A stretch of DNA of 59,001 nucleotides. Origin: JANXQE01 sp035651635. Its GTDB lineage: Bacteria > Verrucomicrobiota > Verrucomicrobiia > Limisphaerales > UBA8199. This document shows positions 25,606 to 34,938 of this stretch, in pieces. The stretch's first letter is position 1. Each line of letters starts with the position of its first letter. The stretch is from positions 1 to 59,001 of the forward strand of contig DASRFK010000037.1 in NCBI GenBank assembly GCA_035651635.1, read 5' to 3'. Made by a program: the position numbers and the translations under genes. A model generated the notes under the pieces. The model searched no databases and had not been told where the DNA came from. It saw nothing but the letters and a program-made list of their open reading frames with translations.

Positions 25606-26297
25606 ACTCCTCCCTCACCCCCGATCAATTGGAAGCCCTACGTCACTTGGACGCTCCCACCGTGGCCAATGCTATCGAAACCTTCCATCAACGTCTGCGC
25701 AACGAAGGTTTTATGGATCCGAGCGTCCGTTGCCTGCTCCCGTCTCTGCCGCCGATGGTTGGATACGCTGCCACGGTTAAAATCCGCGGGTCTGCCCCGC
25801 CGACCACTGATGGTGCTTACCCCGATCGAACCGACTGGTGGGATTACATCTTGAGTTTACCTGAGCCGCGAGTCGTGGTTATTGACGACGCCAGCGCTAA
25901 ACGCGGGCTCGGTTCGCTGATCGGCGCGGTCCACTTGAATATTTTGCAGGCCCTGGGATGTGTCGGGGTGGTGACCAACGGTTCGGTGCGCGACCTGCCT
26001 GCCGCCGAAAAAGCGCGCTTCCAGTTCTTCGCCGCCAGCGTGGCCGTTTCCCACGCCTATGTTCACATTGTCGAATTCGGTCGGCCGGTGAGCATCGGCG
26101 GGCTCGCGATCAGCTCTGGCGATTTGCTCCATGGCGATTTGCATGGTGTCCAGACCATTCCGTTGGACCTTGCCCCGAGCATTCCGCCGGTGGCTGCAAA
26201 AATCATTGAGCGTGAGCACGCGCTGATCGAACTGTGCCATTCGCCCGAATTCTCCTTGGACAAACTGCGCGCCGCCGTCGGCCGCGAAAAAATCTGA
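25602..26297 (+). CDS. RraA-like protein inside the efflux operon
   Basis: 231 residues. RraA-fold family (once called MenG-like), which includes RNase E regulators and HMG/oxaloacetate aldolases. Seen: LDAPTVANAIETF, VGYAATVKIRG, the GCVGVVTNGSVRDL loop with the Arg-Asp pair used by the aldolase members, and FGRPVSIGGLAISSGDLLHGDLHGV. The Asp/Gly-rich part resembles the metal-site region of the aldolase branch, so an aldolase or decarboxylase acting on a small keto acid is possible; this is inference. The ATGA overlap with the adaptor stop shows true operon membership, which is unusual for an RND system. Confidence 0.85.
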   Translation: MNSSLTPDQLEALRHLDAPTVANAIETFHQRLRNEGFMDPSVRCLLPSLPPMVGYAATVKIRGSAPPTTDGAYPDRTDWWDYILSLPEPRVVVIDDASAKRGLGSLIGAVHLNILQALGCVGVVTNGSVRDLPAAEKARFQFFAASVAVSHAYVHIVEFGRPVSIGGLAISSGDLLHGDLHGVQTIPLDLAPSIPPVAAKIIEREHALIELCHSPEFSLDKLRAAVGREKI

Positions 26298-26334
26298 ACA
26301 TACAAACTAATCCTTCGAGTAACACCCGCTGGTG

Positions 26335-26361
26335 ACTTAATAACTTGATAACCTGATAACC
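26335..26361. repeat. Three 8-base tandem repeats before the RND pump gene
   Basis: ACTTAATA, ACTTGATA, ACCTGATA and a trailing ACC lie in tandem in the 78-base gap between the RraA-like gene and the pump gene, 14 bases before the pump ATG. This may be a binding site or an mRNA element setting pump translation; nothing further is visible. Confidence 0.5.
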
Positions 26362-26375
26362 AATTCAGCGCCTCC

Positions 26376-29300
26376 ATGTCTCGTTTCTCGATTCGTTACC
26401 CTTACCTGATCGTCGTGGTTTGCCTGATCGTCTGCGTGGTGGGCGTCACCAGCCTCCTGCGCATGCCGGTCGACTTGTTTCCTCCGATCAACATCCCGGT
26501 TGTCGTCGTCGCCACGTTCTTTTCCGGCATGCCACCGGAGCAGGTCGAAAACGATATTACCGGCCAGTTCGAACGCATGTTCACCCTGGCTTCAGGCATC
26601 GACCATATGGAATCACGATCCCTCACCGGGGTGAGCCTGATCAAAGTCTACTTTCAGCCCGGGTCCAATCCGGATTCGGACGTGACCAGCATCGCGAACC
26701 TGGCCATGGCCAGCTTGCGCTATTTGCCCAAAGGTACTTTGCCGCCAATCGTGATGAAGTTCGACGCCTCGAGTTTGCCCGTCTGTCTCGTCACGCTCAA
26801 AGGCGAAGGCATGAGCGAAGCCACGCTGCGCGATTACGGCCAGTTTACTGTGCGCAATCAAATGGCCGGTATTCCAGGCGCTTCGGTGCCGCCTGCTTTT
26901 GGCGGGCGCTATCGCCAGATCATGGTCTATGTCGACCCTTTAAAGCTGGAAGCTCACGACCTCAGCGTCATGGACGTGGTCCGAACCGTCAACGAAGCCA
27001 ACCTGATCCTGCCGGCAGGTGACGTCAAACTCGGGCCCTTCGATTACAATATTTATGCCAATAACCAGATCAACGCGATGAAAGACATTGATCTGGTTCC
27101 GTTGAAAACGGTTGGGGACGCCTCGGTGCTCGTGGCGGATGTTGGCGAGGCCAAGGACGCGGCTCAAATTCAATACAATAAGGTCCGGATCAACAGCCAA
27201 CCCTCGGTTTACATCCCCGTTCTCAAGCAAGGCGGTGATGCTAATACCATCGCGGTCGTCGATGGGGTTAAATCGGTCGTTTCCAAACTCCTTTATGTCC
27301 CCAAGCAACTCATCACCGAGGTCGTTTTTGATCAATCGGTCTTTGTTCGTACGGCCATCGAGACCTTGATCCATGAAGGCGCCATCGGCCTGGTGCTGAC
27401 CGGGCTGATGATCCTGGTCTTTTTAGGCAGCATGCGCGCCACGCTGGCGGTGTTCCTCTCCATTCCTCTGTCGGCTTTGGCCGCCTTTATCGCCTTGGGG
27501 CTGGGAGGCAGCACGGTCAACGCGATGATCCTGGGCGGCTTAGCTTTGGTTTTCTCCCGCCTGATCGACAACTCAGTCGTCGTGCTGGAGAATATTTTTC
27601 GCCATCTCGAATTGGGCGAATCACCACAGATTGCCGCTGAACGCGGCGGTCAGGAAGTGGCTCTGCCGGTGCTGGCCGCCACGCTCACCACAGTGGTCGT
27701 GTTCTTCCCCGTGACCTTCCTTTACGGTGTCAGCAAGTTCCTGTTCACAGCGCTGGCACTGGCAGTGGTTTTGTCCCTGTTTGCCTCGTATTTCGTGGCG
27801 CTTTCGGTCGTGCCGCTCTTCTGCGCCAAGCTCATCAAAGGCCCTCAGGGCCATGACGCAGACACCGGCCACGGCGGCGCGGTTCAACCTAAAGGGTGGG
27901 GCCCACGGTTTAATCATTGGTTCAATGTCCGATTCCACCGCTTGCTCGATCGGTATGAAGGCACGCTCAACCTCGCCCTGGTGCGGCCCATTGCCACGGT
28001 CGCAGGTATCACCGGAATGTTTATTCTGAGCCTGGCGCTCTACCCGCTGATCGGCAAAGCCTACTTTCCGCGCACCGACCCCAGCCAATTCGTAGTAAGC
28101 GTCAAGGCGCCCTCCGGCACCCGCCTCGAATTGACCGACCAGTTGATTGGCCAGGTCGAGGATGTGGTGCGCAAAGTTGTTCCCGAACACGATCTCAAGA
28201 TCATCGTTTCCAACATTGGCACCACCCCCGGTTTTAATTCCATTCTCAACCCGAATTCCTGCCCCAGCACCGCCATCGTTCAGGTTGGCCTCAACGAAGA
28301 TCATAAACTCAGCAGTTTTGCCTATATGAGCCTGGTCCGGGAGCGTCTCCGGCGCGAGTTGCCGCAAGTCAGCGCTTATTTCCAAACCGGTGGCTTGGTC
28401 GACGCCATTCTCAATCAAGGTGTGCCCGCCCCCTTGGATATCCAGGTCACCGGGATGAACCTCAAAGACGCCCACGCCATTGCCAGCGAGATTGCCGAAA
28501 AGACCCGCGCCATCCCTGGAGTGGGTGATGTGCTGGTGCCGCAGGACGTCGATTACCCGGCGCTCAAGATCGATATCGACCGGGAGCGCGCCAGCGAATT
28601 AGGCCTCAGCGCCCATGAAATCGTGGACAGCTTGATCACCGCCCTGACTTCCAACGGTATGATCGCCCCGAGCTATTGGATCGATCCGAAAACCGGCAAT
28701 AACTATCTGCTGACGGTCCAATACCCGGAGAAGTACGTTAAGAACCTCGAATCTTTGGGCAGCATGCCGCTGCGCGCCGCTCACCTCAAGCGCCCAACCC
28801 GCCTCGATTCGGTCGTGCGCATTTCGCATATCGCCGCCCCGACCGAGGTCGACCACTACCAGATTCAACGCACGGTTGATGTGTATGTGGCTCCCACAGG
28901 CGAGGCGCTTAACCGCATTTATGACGCCGTCCAAAATATCGTGGACGCCAAAGTCGCCGAGCTGCAAAAAGCGGCCGATGCAGCCAATACCCGCCTGAAC
29001 ACGACGATCACGGTGCGCGGCTCGGTGCAAGCCATGAACGCGTCGTTCAAGAGCTTCAGCCTTGGGCTGATTCTCTCGACGCTGCTGGTCTATCTCATCC
29101 TCGTGGCGCAGTTTAAATCCTTCGTCGATCCGTTCCTGATCCTCCTGGCTGTTCCCACGGGATTGACCGGCGTGCTGCTCGTTTTGTTTGCCACCGGCAC
29201 GACGCTCAACGTGATGTCGCTAATGGGGATTGTGATGATGGTGGGGATTGTGGTTTCCAACAGCATTTTGATCGTCGAATTTACCAATCGACTGCGCGCT

Positions 29301-29594
29301 GAAGGCCGGCCGTTGCGCCAGGCGGTTTCGCTGGCCTGTCGGGTGCGCTTGCGCCCGGTGCTCATGACCTCCCTGGCTACTTTGATCGGCTTGCTCCCCA
29401 TGGCGGCCAAGCTCGGCGCCGGCAGCGAAGCTTACGCACCCCTCGCGCGGGCCATCATCGGGGGGCTCGCCGTCTCGGTCGTTTTGACTGTGTTCATCGT
29501 GCCGTGCGCTTATTACCTGATCTACCGCAACAAGGAGCAAATACAGCCGCCCGACGCGCCTCCCACTGGCCTGGATCCGGCAGTTTCCGCATAG
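26376..29594 (+). CDS. RND-family efflux pump inner-membrane protein
   Basis: 1,072 residues with the AcrB/MdtB/CusA plan: helix 1 (LIVVVCLIVCVVGVTSLLRMPVDLFP), a large porter loop, helices 2-6 (about 330-480), helix 7 (about 545), a second porter loop and helices 8-12 (about 890-1050). The GDVxxxG-type second loop SLMGIVMMVGIVVSNSILIVEF is conserved. In helix 4 the usual Asp-Asp proton relay is replaced or shifted (SRLIDNSVVVLENIFRHLE keeps one Asp). It pumps small molecules out with the adaptor and the channel next to it. Substrate unknown; the three-Met copper pathway of CusA was not seen. Confidence 0.93.
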   Translation: MSRFSIRYPYLIVVVCLIVCVVGVTSLLRMPVDLFPPINIPVVVVATFFSGMPPEQVENDITGQFERMFTLASGIDHMESRSLTGVSLIKVYFQPGSNPDSDVTSIANLAMASLRYLPKGTLPPIVMKFDASSLPVCLVTLKGEGMSEATLRDYGQFTVRNQMAGIPGASVPPAFGGRYRQIMVYVDPLKLEAHDLSVMDVVRTVNEANLILPAGDVKLGPFDYNIYANNQINAMKDIDLVPLKTVGDASVLVADVGEAKDAAQIQYNKVRINSQPSVYIPVLKQGGDANTIAVVDGVKSVVSKLLYVPKQLITEVVFDQSVFVRTAIETLIHEGAIGLVLTGLMILVFLGSMRATLAVFLSIPLSALAAFIALGLGGSTVNAMILGGLALVFSRLIDNSVVVLENIFRHLELGESPQIAAERGGQEVALPVLAATLTTVVVFFPVTFLYGVSKFLFTALALAVVLSLFASYFVALSVVPLFCAKLIKGPQGHDADTGHGGAVQPKGWGPRFNHWFNVRFHRLLDRYEGTLNLALVRPIATVAGITGMFILSLALYPLIGKAYFPRTDPSQFVVSVKAPSGTRLELTDQLIGQVEDVVRKVVPEHDLKIIVSNIGTTPGFNSILNPNSCPSTAIVQVGLNEDHKLSSFAYMSLVRERLRRELPQVSAYFQTGGLVDAILNQGVPAPLDIQVTGMNLKDAHAIASEIAEKTRAIPGVGDVLVPQDVDYPALKIDIDRERASELGLSAHEIVDSLITALTSNGMIAPSYWIDPKTGNNYLLTVQYPEKYVKNLESLGSMPLRAAHLKRPTRLDSVVRISHIAAPTEVDHYQIQRTVDVYVAPTGEALNRIYDAVQNIVDAKVAELQKAADAANTRLNTTITVRGSVQAMNASFKSFSLGLILSTLLVYLILVAQFKSFVDPFLILLAVPTGLTGVLLVLFATGTTLNVMSLMGIVMMVGIVVSNSILIVEFTNRLRAEGRPLRQAVSLACRVRLRPVLMTSLATLIGLLPMAAKLGAGSEAYAPLARAIIGGLAVSVVLTVFIVPCAYYLIYRNKEQIQPPDAPPTGLDPAVSA

Positions 29595-29601
29595 GCGGTT
29601 T

Positions 29602-30897
29602 ATGAAGCTACTCTCGACGTTTGGCGGCATACTGTTGTTTGGCTCGGTCGTCGCGCGCTGCGCTGCCGCCGACCCGCCTGAACTGACCCTGCAACAGGCT
29701 CACGAAACTGCCCTGCGCAATCATCCGCTGATCCACGTTGGCGATCTCAAAGCTCTGATTGCAGGCCAAAATTTGCGAGAAGTCCGCTCGGGATTCTTTC
29801 CCAATCTCTCCGCGAATGTAGTGGCGGTGGGCACGACAAAGGACAACACACGCCTGGCGGCCATTGGTGCGCTGAATAACCCCGCTATTTTTGATCGCAA
29901 CGCCGAGGGCTTAATGATTAGCCAGTTGATCACCGATTTTGGCCGTACGGCCAATCTCACCGGCAGCGCCCGGCTCGAAGCCGAAGCGGCCGCCAACAAC
30001 GCCCAGGCCACCCGCGAGCAGATTTTGCTCGCGGTCGATGAAGCGTTCTATGCGGCTCTCCAGGCGCAGGCCGAAACCCGCGTCGCTGGGCAAACGATCA
30101 CCAACCGGCAGGCGTTTCTGGACCAGGTCACTGAACTGGCGCGGGTGAAATTGCGGTCCGACCTCGATGTCAGTTTTGCCCGCGTCAACCTCGAAGAAGC
30201 TCAATTGCTTTTGAGTAAGGCCCAGAATGATCTACAGGCCGCCTTTGCGCAGCTCGGAACGTTGATGGGCGTGACCGAGCCAATCAATTATCGCCTCGTC
30301 GAAACTCCTATGCCTGAACGGCTCTCAACCAATGCCACGGATTTTGTACAACAAGCCTTGGCCCGTCGGCCGGACTTGCTGAGCTTGCGCAACCGGGGCG
30401 AGGCGGCCACCAAATTCGCCAAAGCCGAACGCGCCTTGAGTTATCCCACGATCTCAGCGGTGGCCAGCGCCGGAGTTGTTCCCGTGCGCGATCCGCAGTT
30501 GCCGGACAACTATGCCGCGGCGGGTGTGGTCATGAGCGTGCCGCTGTTTGCCGGGGGCTACTATTCGGCGCGTCGCGAATCGGCCTTGCTCCAGGCGCAA
30601 GTGGATGAAGAAACCTTGCGCGATCTCCAGGACAACGTGATTCGCGACGTGCGGGTGGCATGGTTGAACGCTCAGAATGCCTTTGACCGTTACCAGATCA
30701 CCGGCCGGCTCCTCGAGAACGCCCGCCAATCCTATGACCTGGCACAAGCCCGGTACAAACAGCAAATTAGTTCCATCGTCGAATTGAACCAGGCTGAACT
30801 GAACCTGATCTCCGCCGAAATCTCCTACGGCGATACCCGTTACGAATACCTGGTCCAGCGCTCCGCTCTGAGCTTCCAGACTGGCGGCCTGCGATAA
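29602..30897 (+). CDS. TolC-family outer-membrane channel
   Basis: 431 residues with a signal peptide (cleavage near RCAAA-D). Two OEP repeats rich in helices: LTLQQAHETALRNHPLI at the start of the first, and the second around VQQALARRPDLLSLRNRGEAA. The late segment YDLAQARYKQQISSIVELNQAELNLISAE is typical of TolC-like proteins. It forms the trimeric outer-membrane exit duct for the RND pump eight bases upstream. A GTAGCGC repeat element follows its stop. Confidence 0.93.
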   Translation: MKLLSTFGGILLFGSVVARCAAADPPELTLQQAHETALRNHPLIHVGDLKALIAGQNLREVRSGFFPNLSANVVAVGTTKDNTRLAAIGALNNPAIFDRNAEGLMISQLITDFGRTANLTGSARLEAEAAANNAQATREQILLAVDEAFYAALQAQAETRVAGQTITNRQAFLDQVTELARVKLRSDLDVSFARVNLEEAQLLLSKAQNDLQAAFAQLGTLMGVTEPINYRLVETPMPERLSTNATDFVQQALARRPDLLSLRNRGEAATKFAKAERALSYPTISAVASAGVVPVRDPQLPDNYAAAGVVMSVPLFAGGYYSARRESALLQAQVDEETLRDLQDNVIRDVRVAWLNAQNAFDRYQITGRLLENARQSYDLAQARYKQQISSIVELNQAELNLISAEISYGDTRYEYLVQRSALSFQTGGLR

Positions 30898-30910
30898 GCG
30901 AATGTCGGTA

Positions 30911-30972
30911 GTAGCGCAGGCTTTCCAGCCTGCTGTATCGCCGACTTTCAGTCGGCTAGCTGGCGCCGGCGC
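30911..30972. repeat. GTAGCGC palindromic element, copy 2
   Basis: GTAGCGCAGGCTTTCCAGCCTGC, then a hairpin GCCGACTTTCAGTCGGC, ending GCGCTAC. Same build as the element at 19446-19574 but half as long. It lies just after the TolC-like gene. Confidence 0.8.
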
Positions 30973-31060
30973 TACCAACCCGAGCTCTCGCGCATCGCTA
31001 AGCCCCGCCCTGGATATTGGGCCCTTCGCATAAATATCGGTCACATCGAAACAGATTGAG

Positions 31061-31480
31061 TCATTCACCGATAATTTTAACCAGCACGCGCTTTCTCCGG
31101 CGGCCATCGAACTCGCCGTAGAAAATTTGCTCCCAGGGACCGAAATCCAGTTTGCCCTTGGTGATGGCCACGACCACTTCGCGGCCCATCACCTGGCGTT
31201 TCATATGGGCATCGGCGTTATCTTCGCCGGTGCGATTGTGCTGGTACTGCGAAGCAGGCGCGTGCGGGGCGAGTCGTTCCAGCCAGACCTCGTAGTCATG
31301 CAACAGTCCCTCCTCGGCGTCATTTATAAAAACCGAAGCCGTGATATGCATTGCATTGACCAAACACAGGCCCTCGCGAACCTCGCTCTTGCGCACCAGT
31401 TCGGCCACGGTATCGGTTATGTTCACGAACCCGCGGCGGTTGGGCACTTCAAACCAGAGCTGTTCCGTAAGGCTTTTCAT
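31061..31480 (-). CDS. YjbQ family protein (UPF0047)
   Basis: 139 residues, the usual size of this small single-domain family, whose members can complement thiamine-phosphate synthase loss in E. coli but whose native role is unclear. Diagnostic: NITDTVAELVRKS, GLCLVNAMHITASVFINDAEEGLLHD and the conserved His/Asp-rich HNRTGEDNADAHMKRQVMG. The HITAS and DAHMK residues line the likely active site. It is a monocistronic gene between a repeat element and a TPR gene on the same strand. Confidence 0.92.
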   Translation of the reverse strand: MKSLTEQLWFEVPNRRGFVNITDTVAELVRKSEVREGLCLVNAMHITASVFINDAEEGLLHDYEVWLERLAPHAPASQYQHNRTGEDNADAHMKRQVMGREVVVAITKGKLDFGPWEQIFYGEFDGRRRKRVLVKIIGE

Positions 31481-31545
31481 CTCGGTGAACGTAATCCGCC
31501 CGACCGCGTTGCCAACCAGATTTTAACTATATCGGACGGGTTGCG

Positions 31546-32370
31546 TCATTTGCCCCCGAGTTGGCGGGCTTTGGCAAGACCTCGTTGAGCCGGCTCGAAG
31601 TCCGGCTGGGCCTTTAAAACCTCGCTAAATTCATTGGCCGCTTCGGTGCCTTGCTTTTGTAAAAGATATGCCTGGCCGAGATTGTAGCGGGCATCCACGT
31701 AATCGGGTTTGAGGCGCAGGGCTTCCTTGAACTCGGGAATCGCTTCATCAATTTTCTTTTGCCGCGCCAGGGCGTGGCCGAGGTTATTATGCAGCGAGGC
31801 ATCTTCGGGTGTGGTTTGCAAGGCGGCTTTGAAATGCGTTACCGCGTCGTCGAGCTTGCCTTGCTCCAGAAGCAAATTACCCAGGTTATTATGCGCTTCA
31901 GGGTAGTCAGGATAAATGCGCAACGCTTCCAGGTACTCCTTCTCAGCGCCGGCGGAATCGCCCGCCTTGGCCAGCGCCAGGCCGAGGTTATAGTGAGAAT
32001 CTTCATCTTCCGGGCTGATTTTCACCGCTGCTTTGTACTGGGCAATGGCATCGGCGAACCGGCCTTGCTCGAGCAGTTGACTGCCGAGGTTTTGGTAATA
32101 AGCGGCCTTTTCGGCGTCGCTCAATCCGCTTAGATTTGTAGCCACTAGGGGATCGGGAGATGGGGAGCCTGTATTGGCGCCGACGGCCAGACTGGAGCCC
32201 GGCCTTGGCTGAGAACTCCGATCCGGCTGAGGCCTCAGCATGTCGTTCGGCATAAACATCAGCACGATGCCAGCCGTAGCGACCAGGACAACCAGCGGGA
32301 TGACCCAAAGTTGAGATCGTTTCTTGCCTCTGGATCCAGCGCTCCGGCGGGGCTTATTCTGGCTGCTCAT
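31546..32370 (-). CDS. TPR-repeat protein with N-terminal membrane anchor
   Basis: 274 residues. A basic N-terminus, one membrane helix near 21-40, a Pro/Ser-rich linker, then about five tetratricopeptide repeats in a row (from AAYYQNLGSQLLEQGRFADAI to the end). The repeats are of the regular YNLGLALAKAG type. TPR units bind partner proteins; here they should lie in the periplasm. No specific partner is shown by the context. Confidence 0.85.
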   Translation of the reverse strand: MSSQNKPRRSAGSRGKKRSQLWVIPLVVLVATAGIVLMFMPNDMLRPQPDRSSQPRPGSSLAVGANTGSPSPDPLVATNLSGLSDAEKAAYYQNLGSQLLEQGRFADAIAQYKAAVKISPEDEDSHYNLGLALAKAGDSAGAEKEYLEALRIYPDYPEAHNNLGNLLLEQGKLDDAVTHFKAALQTTPEDASLHNNLGHALARQKKIDEAIPEFKEALRLKPDYVDARYNLGQAYLLQKQGTEAANEFSEVLKAQPDFEPAQRGLAKARQLGGK

Positions 32371-32552
32371 TCAAAAGGCTGATTGTATTGGCTTTGGAAA
32401 GTTGTTCAATCGTTTAGCGCTTCATCAGGTAGGGAACCTCGCGCTGCGAGGGGCCCCCCCCAGCGGGCGGAACATTAGGTAGTCGGGCCACAACCACGGC
32501 ACTCCCATTGTGCCGCTGGACGCCAACGGGGGCGGCACAGGCCCGCCCGTCC

Positions 32553-33656
32553 CTACCTGGCGGGGTTTTGGCGGAAGGCGACGTTTTCCAAAACCTGGTC
32601 TGCAGATTCGCCAGTCCCGTTGTTCCGGATCGATTCGACGAAGGCGCTCAGGCGCTGGTGCTCGGGAGAAAGGCCGCACACGGGGTCAGTGTTGCGCGCG
32701 TCTCCCGTGAGCAAGGCGGCCTGGCAGCGGCATCCGCCGAAATCTACTTCACGGAACTCGCAACTGCGGCAAGGTTCGGGCATCCATTCAGTTCCGCGAA
32801 AATGATTGAACGCGTCGGACTCATGCCAGATCCAGCTCAAGGATTTGGATTGCACATTATCAAACCGCAGATCCCGGATTTCACTGGCCGTCGGGCAAGG
32901 CAGCACGTCGCCCATCGGATTGACGGTGAGATAGCGGCTGGCCCAGCCGTGCATGCAAGGCTTGGGCCGGTCGCTGTAGTAATCGGGAACTACGAACAGA
33001 ATTTCGAGTTTGCCAATCAGGCGCTGCCGGGCGGCCTCCGTGATGCGAAGCGCTTCATCGATCTGACGGCGGCTCGGCAACAGGGCCGCGCGGTTGCGAA
33101 AAGCCCAGCCATAAAATTGGGTGTTGGCCAGCTCGATTCGGTCGGCGCCAATCTCTTCGGCCAGCGCCAGAATGTGCGGCAAGCGATCGATGTTGGCCCG
33201 ATGCAACACCACATTCATGGTTAGAGGAAAACCCAACTCGCGGACGTGTCGCGCGGCCTCCAATTTCTTCGCATGCGCCCGGGCACCGGCAATCTGGTCG
33301 GCCAGTCCAGGCAGATCGGATTGGAAACTGATTTGCACGGCATCCAAGCCGGCGGCCTTAAGCGCCTCGGCGCGGCTGCGCGAGAGCCCGACCGCGCTGG
33401 TGATCAGGTTCGAATAAAGTCCCGCCGTTCGCGCGGCCTTCACCAGGTCCTCGAGGTCCGGCCGATTTAACGGTTCACCGCCGGAAAAACCGACGTGTAA
33501 AGTGCCCAATTGCGCGGCTTCCCGCAGGACGCGCCGCCAATCGGCAGTCGACAGTTCCTCGGCCGTTCGACTCACCGGCGGGTTCGAACAATAGGGACAG
33601 TGAAGGGGACACCGATAAGTCAGTTCCGCCAACAGCAAGTAAGGGCGAGGATGCAT
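32553..33656 (-). CDS. pqqE: PqqE, radical SAM enzyme of PQQ synthesis
   Basis: 367 residues. PqqE joins the Glu and Tyr side chains of the PqqA peptide by a carbon-carbon bond. Radical SAM cluster cysteines C16, C20, C23 in RCPLHCPYC, then GFSGGEPLNRPD. The SPASM-type C-terminus holds further cysteines: PKPCMHGW, DVLPCPTA, PCRSCEFREVDFGGCRCQA and DPVCGLS, ligands of the auxiliary iron-sulfur clusters. It is the last gene of the pqq operon, two bases after the pqqD stop. It needs PqqD to present PqqA. Confidence 0.96.
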   Translation of the reverse strand: MHPRPYLLLAELTYRCPLHCPYCSNPPVSRTAEELSTADWRRVLREAAQLGTLHVGFSGGEPLNRPDLEDLVKAARTAGLYSNLITSAVGLSRSRAEALKAAGLDAVQISFQSDLPGLADQIAGARAHAKKLEAARHVRELGFPLTMNVVLHRANIDRLPHILALAEEIGADRIELANTQFYGWAFRNRAALLPSRRQIDEALRITEAARQRLIGKLEILFVVPDYYSDRPKPCMHGWASRYLTVNPMGDVLPCPTASEIRDLRFDNVQSKSLSWIWHESDAFNHFRGTEWMPEPCRSCEFREVDFGGCRCQAALLTGDARNTDPVCGLSPEHQRLSAFVESIRNNGTGESADQVLENVAFRQNPAR

Positions 33657-33658
33657 GC

Positions 33659-33928
33659 CTATACCACGACCAGCTTACGCTGGTATAAATCGTGCAAACA
33701 GTCGAGCACATCCTGCCGCAAAGTTTCGGGCTCCGCCTGGTACTCTTCAGCCAAAGCGGCTAGGATTTCCGCAATCGAGTTTGAGCCATCGCAACGGCAC
33801 ACGATCTCGTTCGCGGTTTCGCTTAGATAAAGAACTCCTTCGGGAAACAGCAACATGGGTTCGCCGGTGGCCGGCTCGGTCTGCAAACGCACGCCGCGAG
33901 CCAGGGCCGGACGGCTTTGTTCGTTCAT
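33659..33928 (-). CDS. pqqD: PqqD, peptide chaperone for PqqA
   Basis: 89 residues, the usual size. PqqD binds PqqA and delivers it to PqqE. Recognised from RPALARGVRLQTEPATGEPMLLFPEGVLYLSETANEIV and the helical end ILAALAEEYQAEPETLRQDVLDCLHDL. ATG 33928 is preceded by GGAC at seven bases; another ATG lies at 33934. About 270 bases with a tandem repeat separate it from pqqC, which is unusual in pqq operons. Confidence 0.94.
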   Translation of the reverse strand: MNEQSRPALARGVRLQTEPATGEPMLLFPEGVLYLSETANEIVCRCDGSNSIAEILAALAEEYQAEPETLRQDVLDCLHDLYQRKLVVV

Positions 33929-34020
33929 ACTCATTGTCCGTTCATAAGGCGACCGGCCCGGCCCCCACAAGGGGCGGTTTTGAGCCGCTGCCGCATAAAT
34001 GCGGCGTTCCGGAGTCAGCG

Positions 34021-34244
34021 CCGGCCCGCGGACTTCCCAGTCCGCAGGGATCCGCGAACCGAATCTGGCGCATAGAGCGGTTTGATGTCAGGTGGTGATC
34101 GGCCGTTGCTGCGGGCAAGAATGCCCGCGCGCCGGCGCGAGCTTCCCAGTCCACAGAGATCCCCGATTTGAATCTGGTGCAGAAAGCATTTTAATCGTCA
34201 GCATTGGTCATTCGTTGCTGCCGGCAAGGATGCCCGCGCGCCGG
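34021..34244. repeat. Two tandem copies of a ~110-base repeat between pqqC and pqqD
   Basis: Unit 1 (34021-34133) and unit 2 (about 34131-34244) share CTTCCCAGTCC, GATCC/C-GA-TTGAATCTGG and the hairpin part GGCAAGAATGCCCGCGCGCC at an offset of 109-110 bases with scattered differences. Unit 2 runs into the 3' end of pqqC, whose last residues it encodes. Confidence 0.8.
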
Positions 34245-34938
34245 CTGGCGTAACGCTCAAATGGATAGTGTCCAGCATCGCCCAGAGCAGATCGCACTTG
34301 AACTGCAAAGCGCGCACGGCCGCTTCCTGGTTTTCGCGGCTCTTGCAGTGCCTGACGGTTAGCTCGAGCGCTTCACCGGAATCACGCCGCGCCTGAGTCA
34401 GCCGGCTCCTGAAATATTCCAGGCCACGCGGCTCGATCCAGCGGTAGAACCGCTCAAATGCTTCAAGGCGCTTGGCCATCAGGTCCGGGGCAAACAGTTC
34501 CGTCAGGGACGACGCGATGGCGATCGGCCACGGTTGTGTCCGAGCGAAATTCACATACGCATCGACCGCGAACCTGACCCCGGGCAGGACCTGGCGGCTG
34601 TCCAACATCGCCTCGCGGTCGAGCCCGCAGGCCTCCCCTAACCGCAGCCAGGCGCCGATGCCCCCTTCATCGTCCCGAGTGCCGTCGTGGTCCACTATCC
34701 GATGCAGCCACAGCCGCCGGACTTCGCGCAGCGGACAGTTGGAAAGAATCGCGGCGTCTTTGATCGGAATGTTGATTTGGTAATAGAACCGGTTAGCCAC
34801 CCAGGTTTGAAGCGCCGGGCGTTCGAGCCGACCCGAATTCATCAGCTCGTGGAAAGGATGTTTGTCGTGGTAGGCCGAGGCGCCCACTTTTTGCAGGTTG
34901 GCAATAAAGGATTCCCGGTCCCAGGCTGGGTCGTTCAT
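34198..34938 (-). CDS. pqqC: PqqC, final oxidase of PQQ synthesis
   Basis: 246 residues. PqqC carries out the cofactor-free oxygen-dependent ring closure and oxidation giving PQQ. Characteristic parts: YHDKHPFHELMNSGRL, LQTWVANRFYYQINIPIKDAAILSNCP, HRIVDHDG and EGGIGAWLRLGEA, with His and Arg residues that line the active site. The last ~15 residues (AGARASLPAATNDQC) are not family sequence: they are read from the palindromic repeat at 34021-34244. The ATG overlaps the pqqB stop (ATGA at 34938). Confidence 0.95.
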   Translation of the reverse strand: MNDPAWDRESFIANLQKVGASAYHDKHPFHELMNSGRLERPALQTWVANRFYYQINIPIKDAAILSNCPLREVRRLWLHRIVDHDGTRDDEGGIGAWLRLGEACGLDREAMLDSRQVLPGVRFAVDAYVNFARTQPWPIAIASSLTELFAPDLMAKRLEAFERFYRWIEPRGLEYFRSRLTQARRDSGEALELTVRHCKSRENQEAAVRALQFKCDLLWAMLDTIHLSVTPAGARASLPAATNDQC

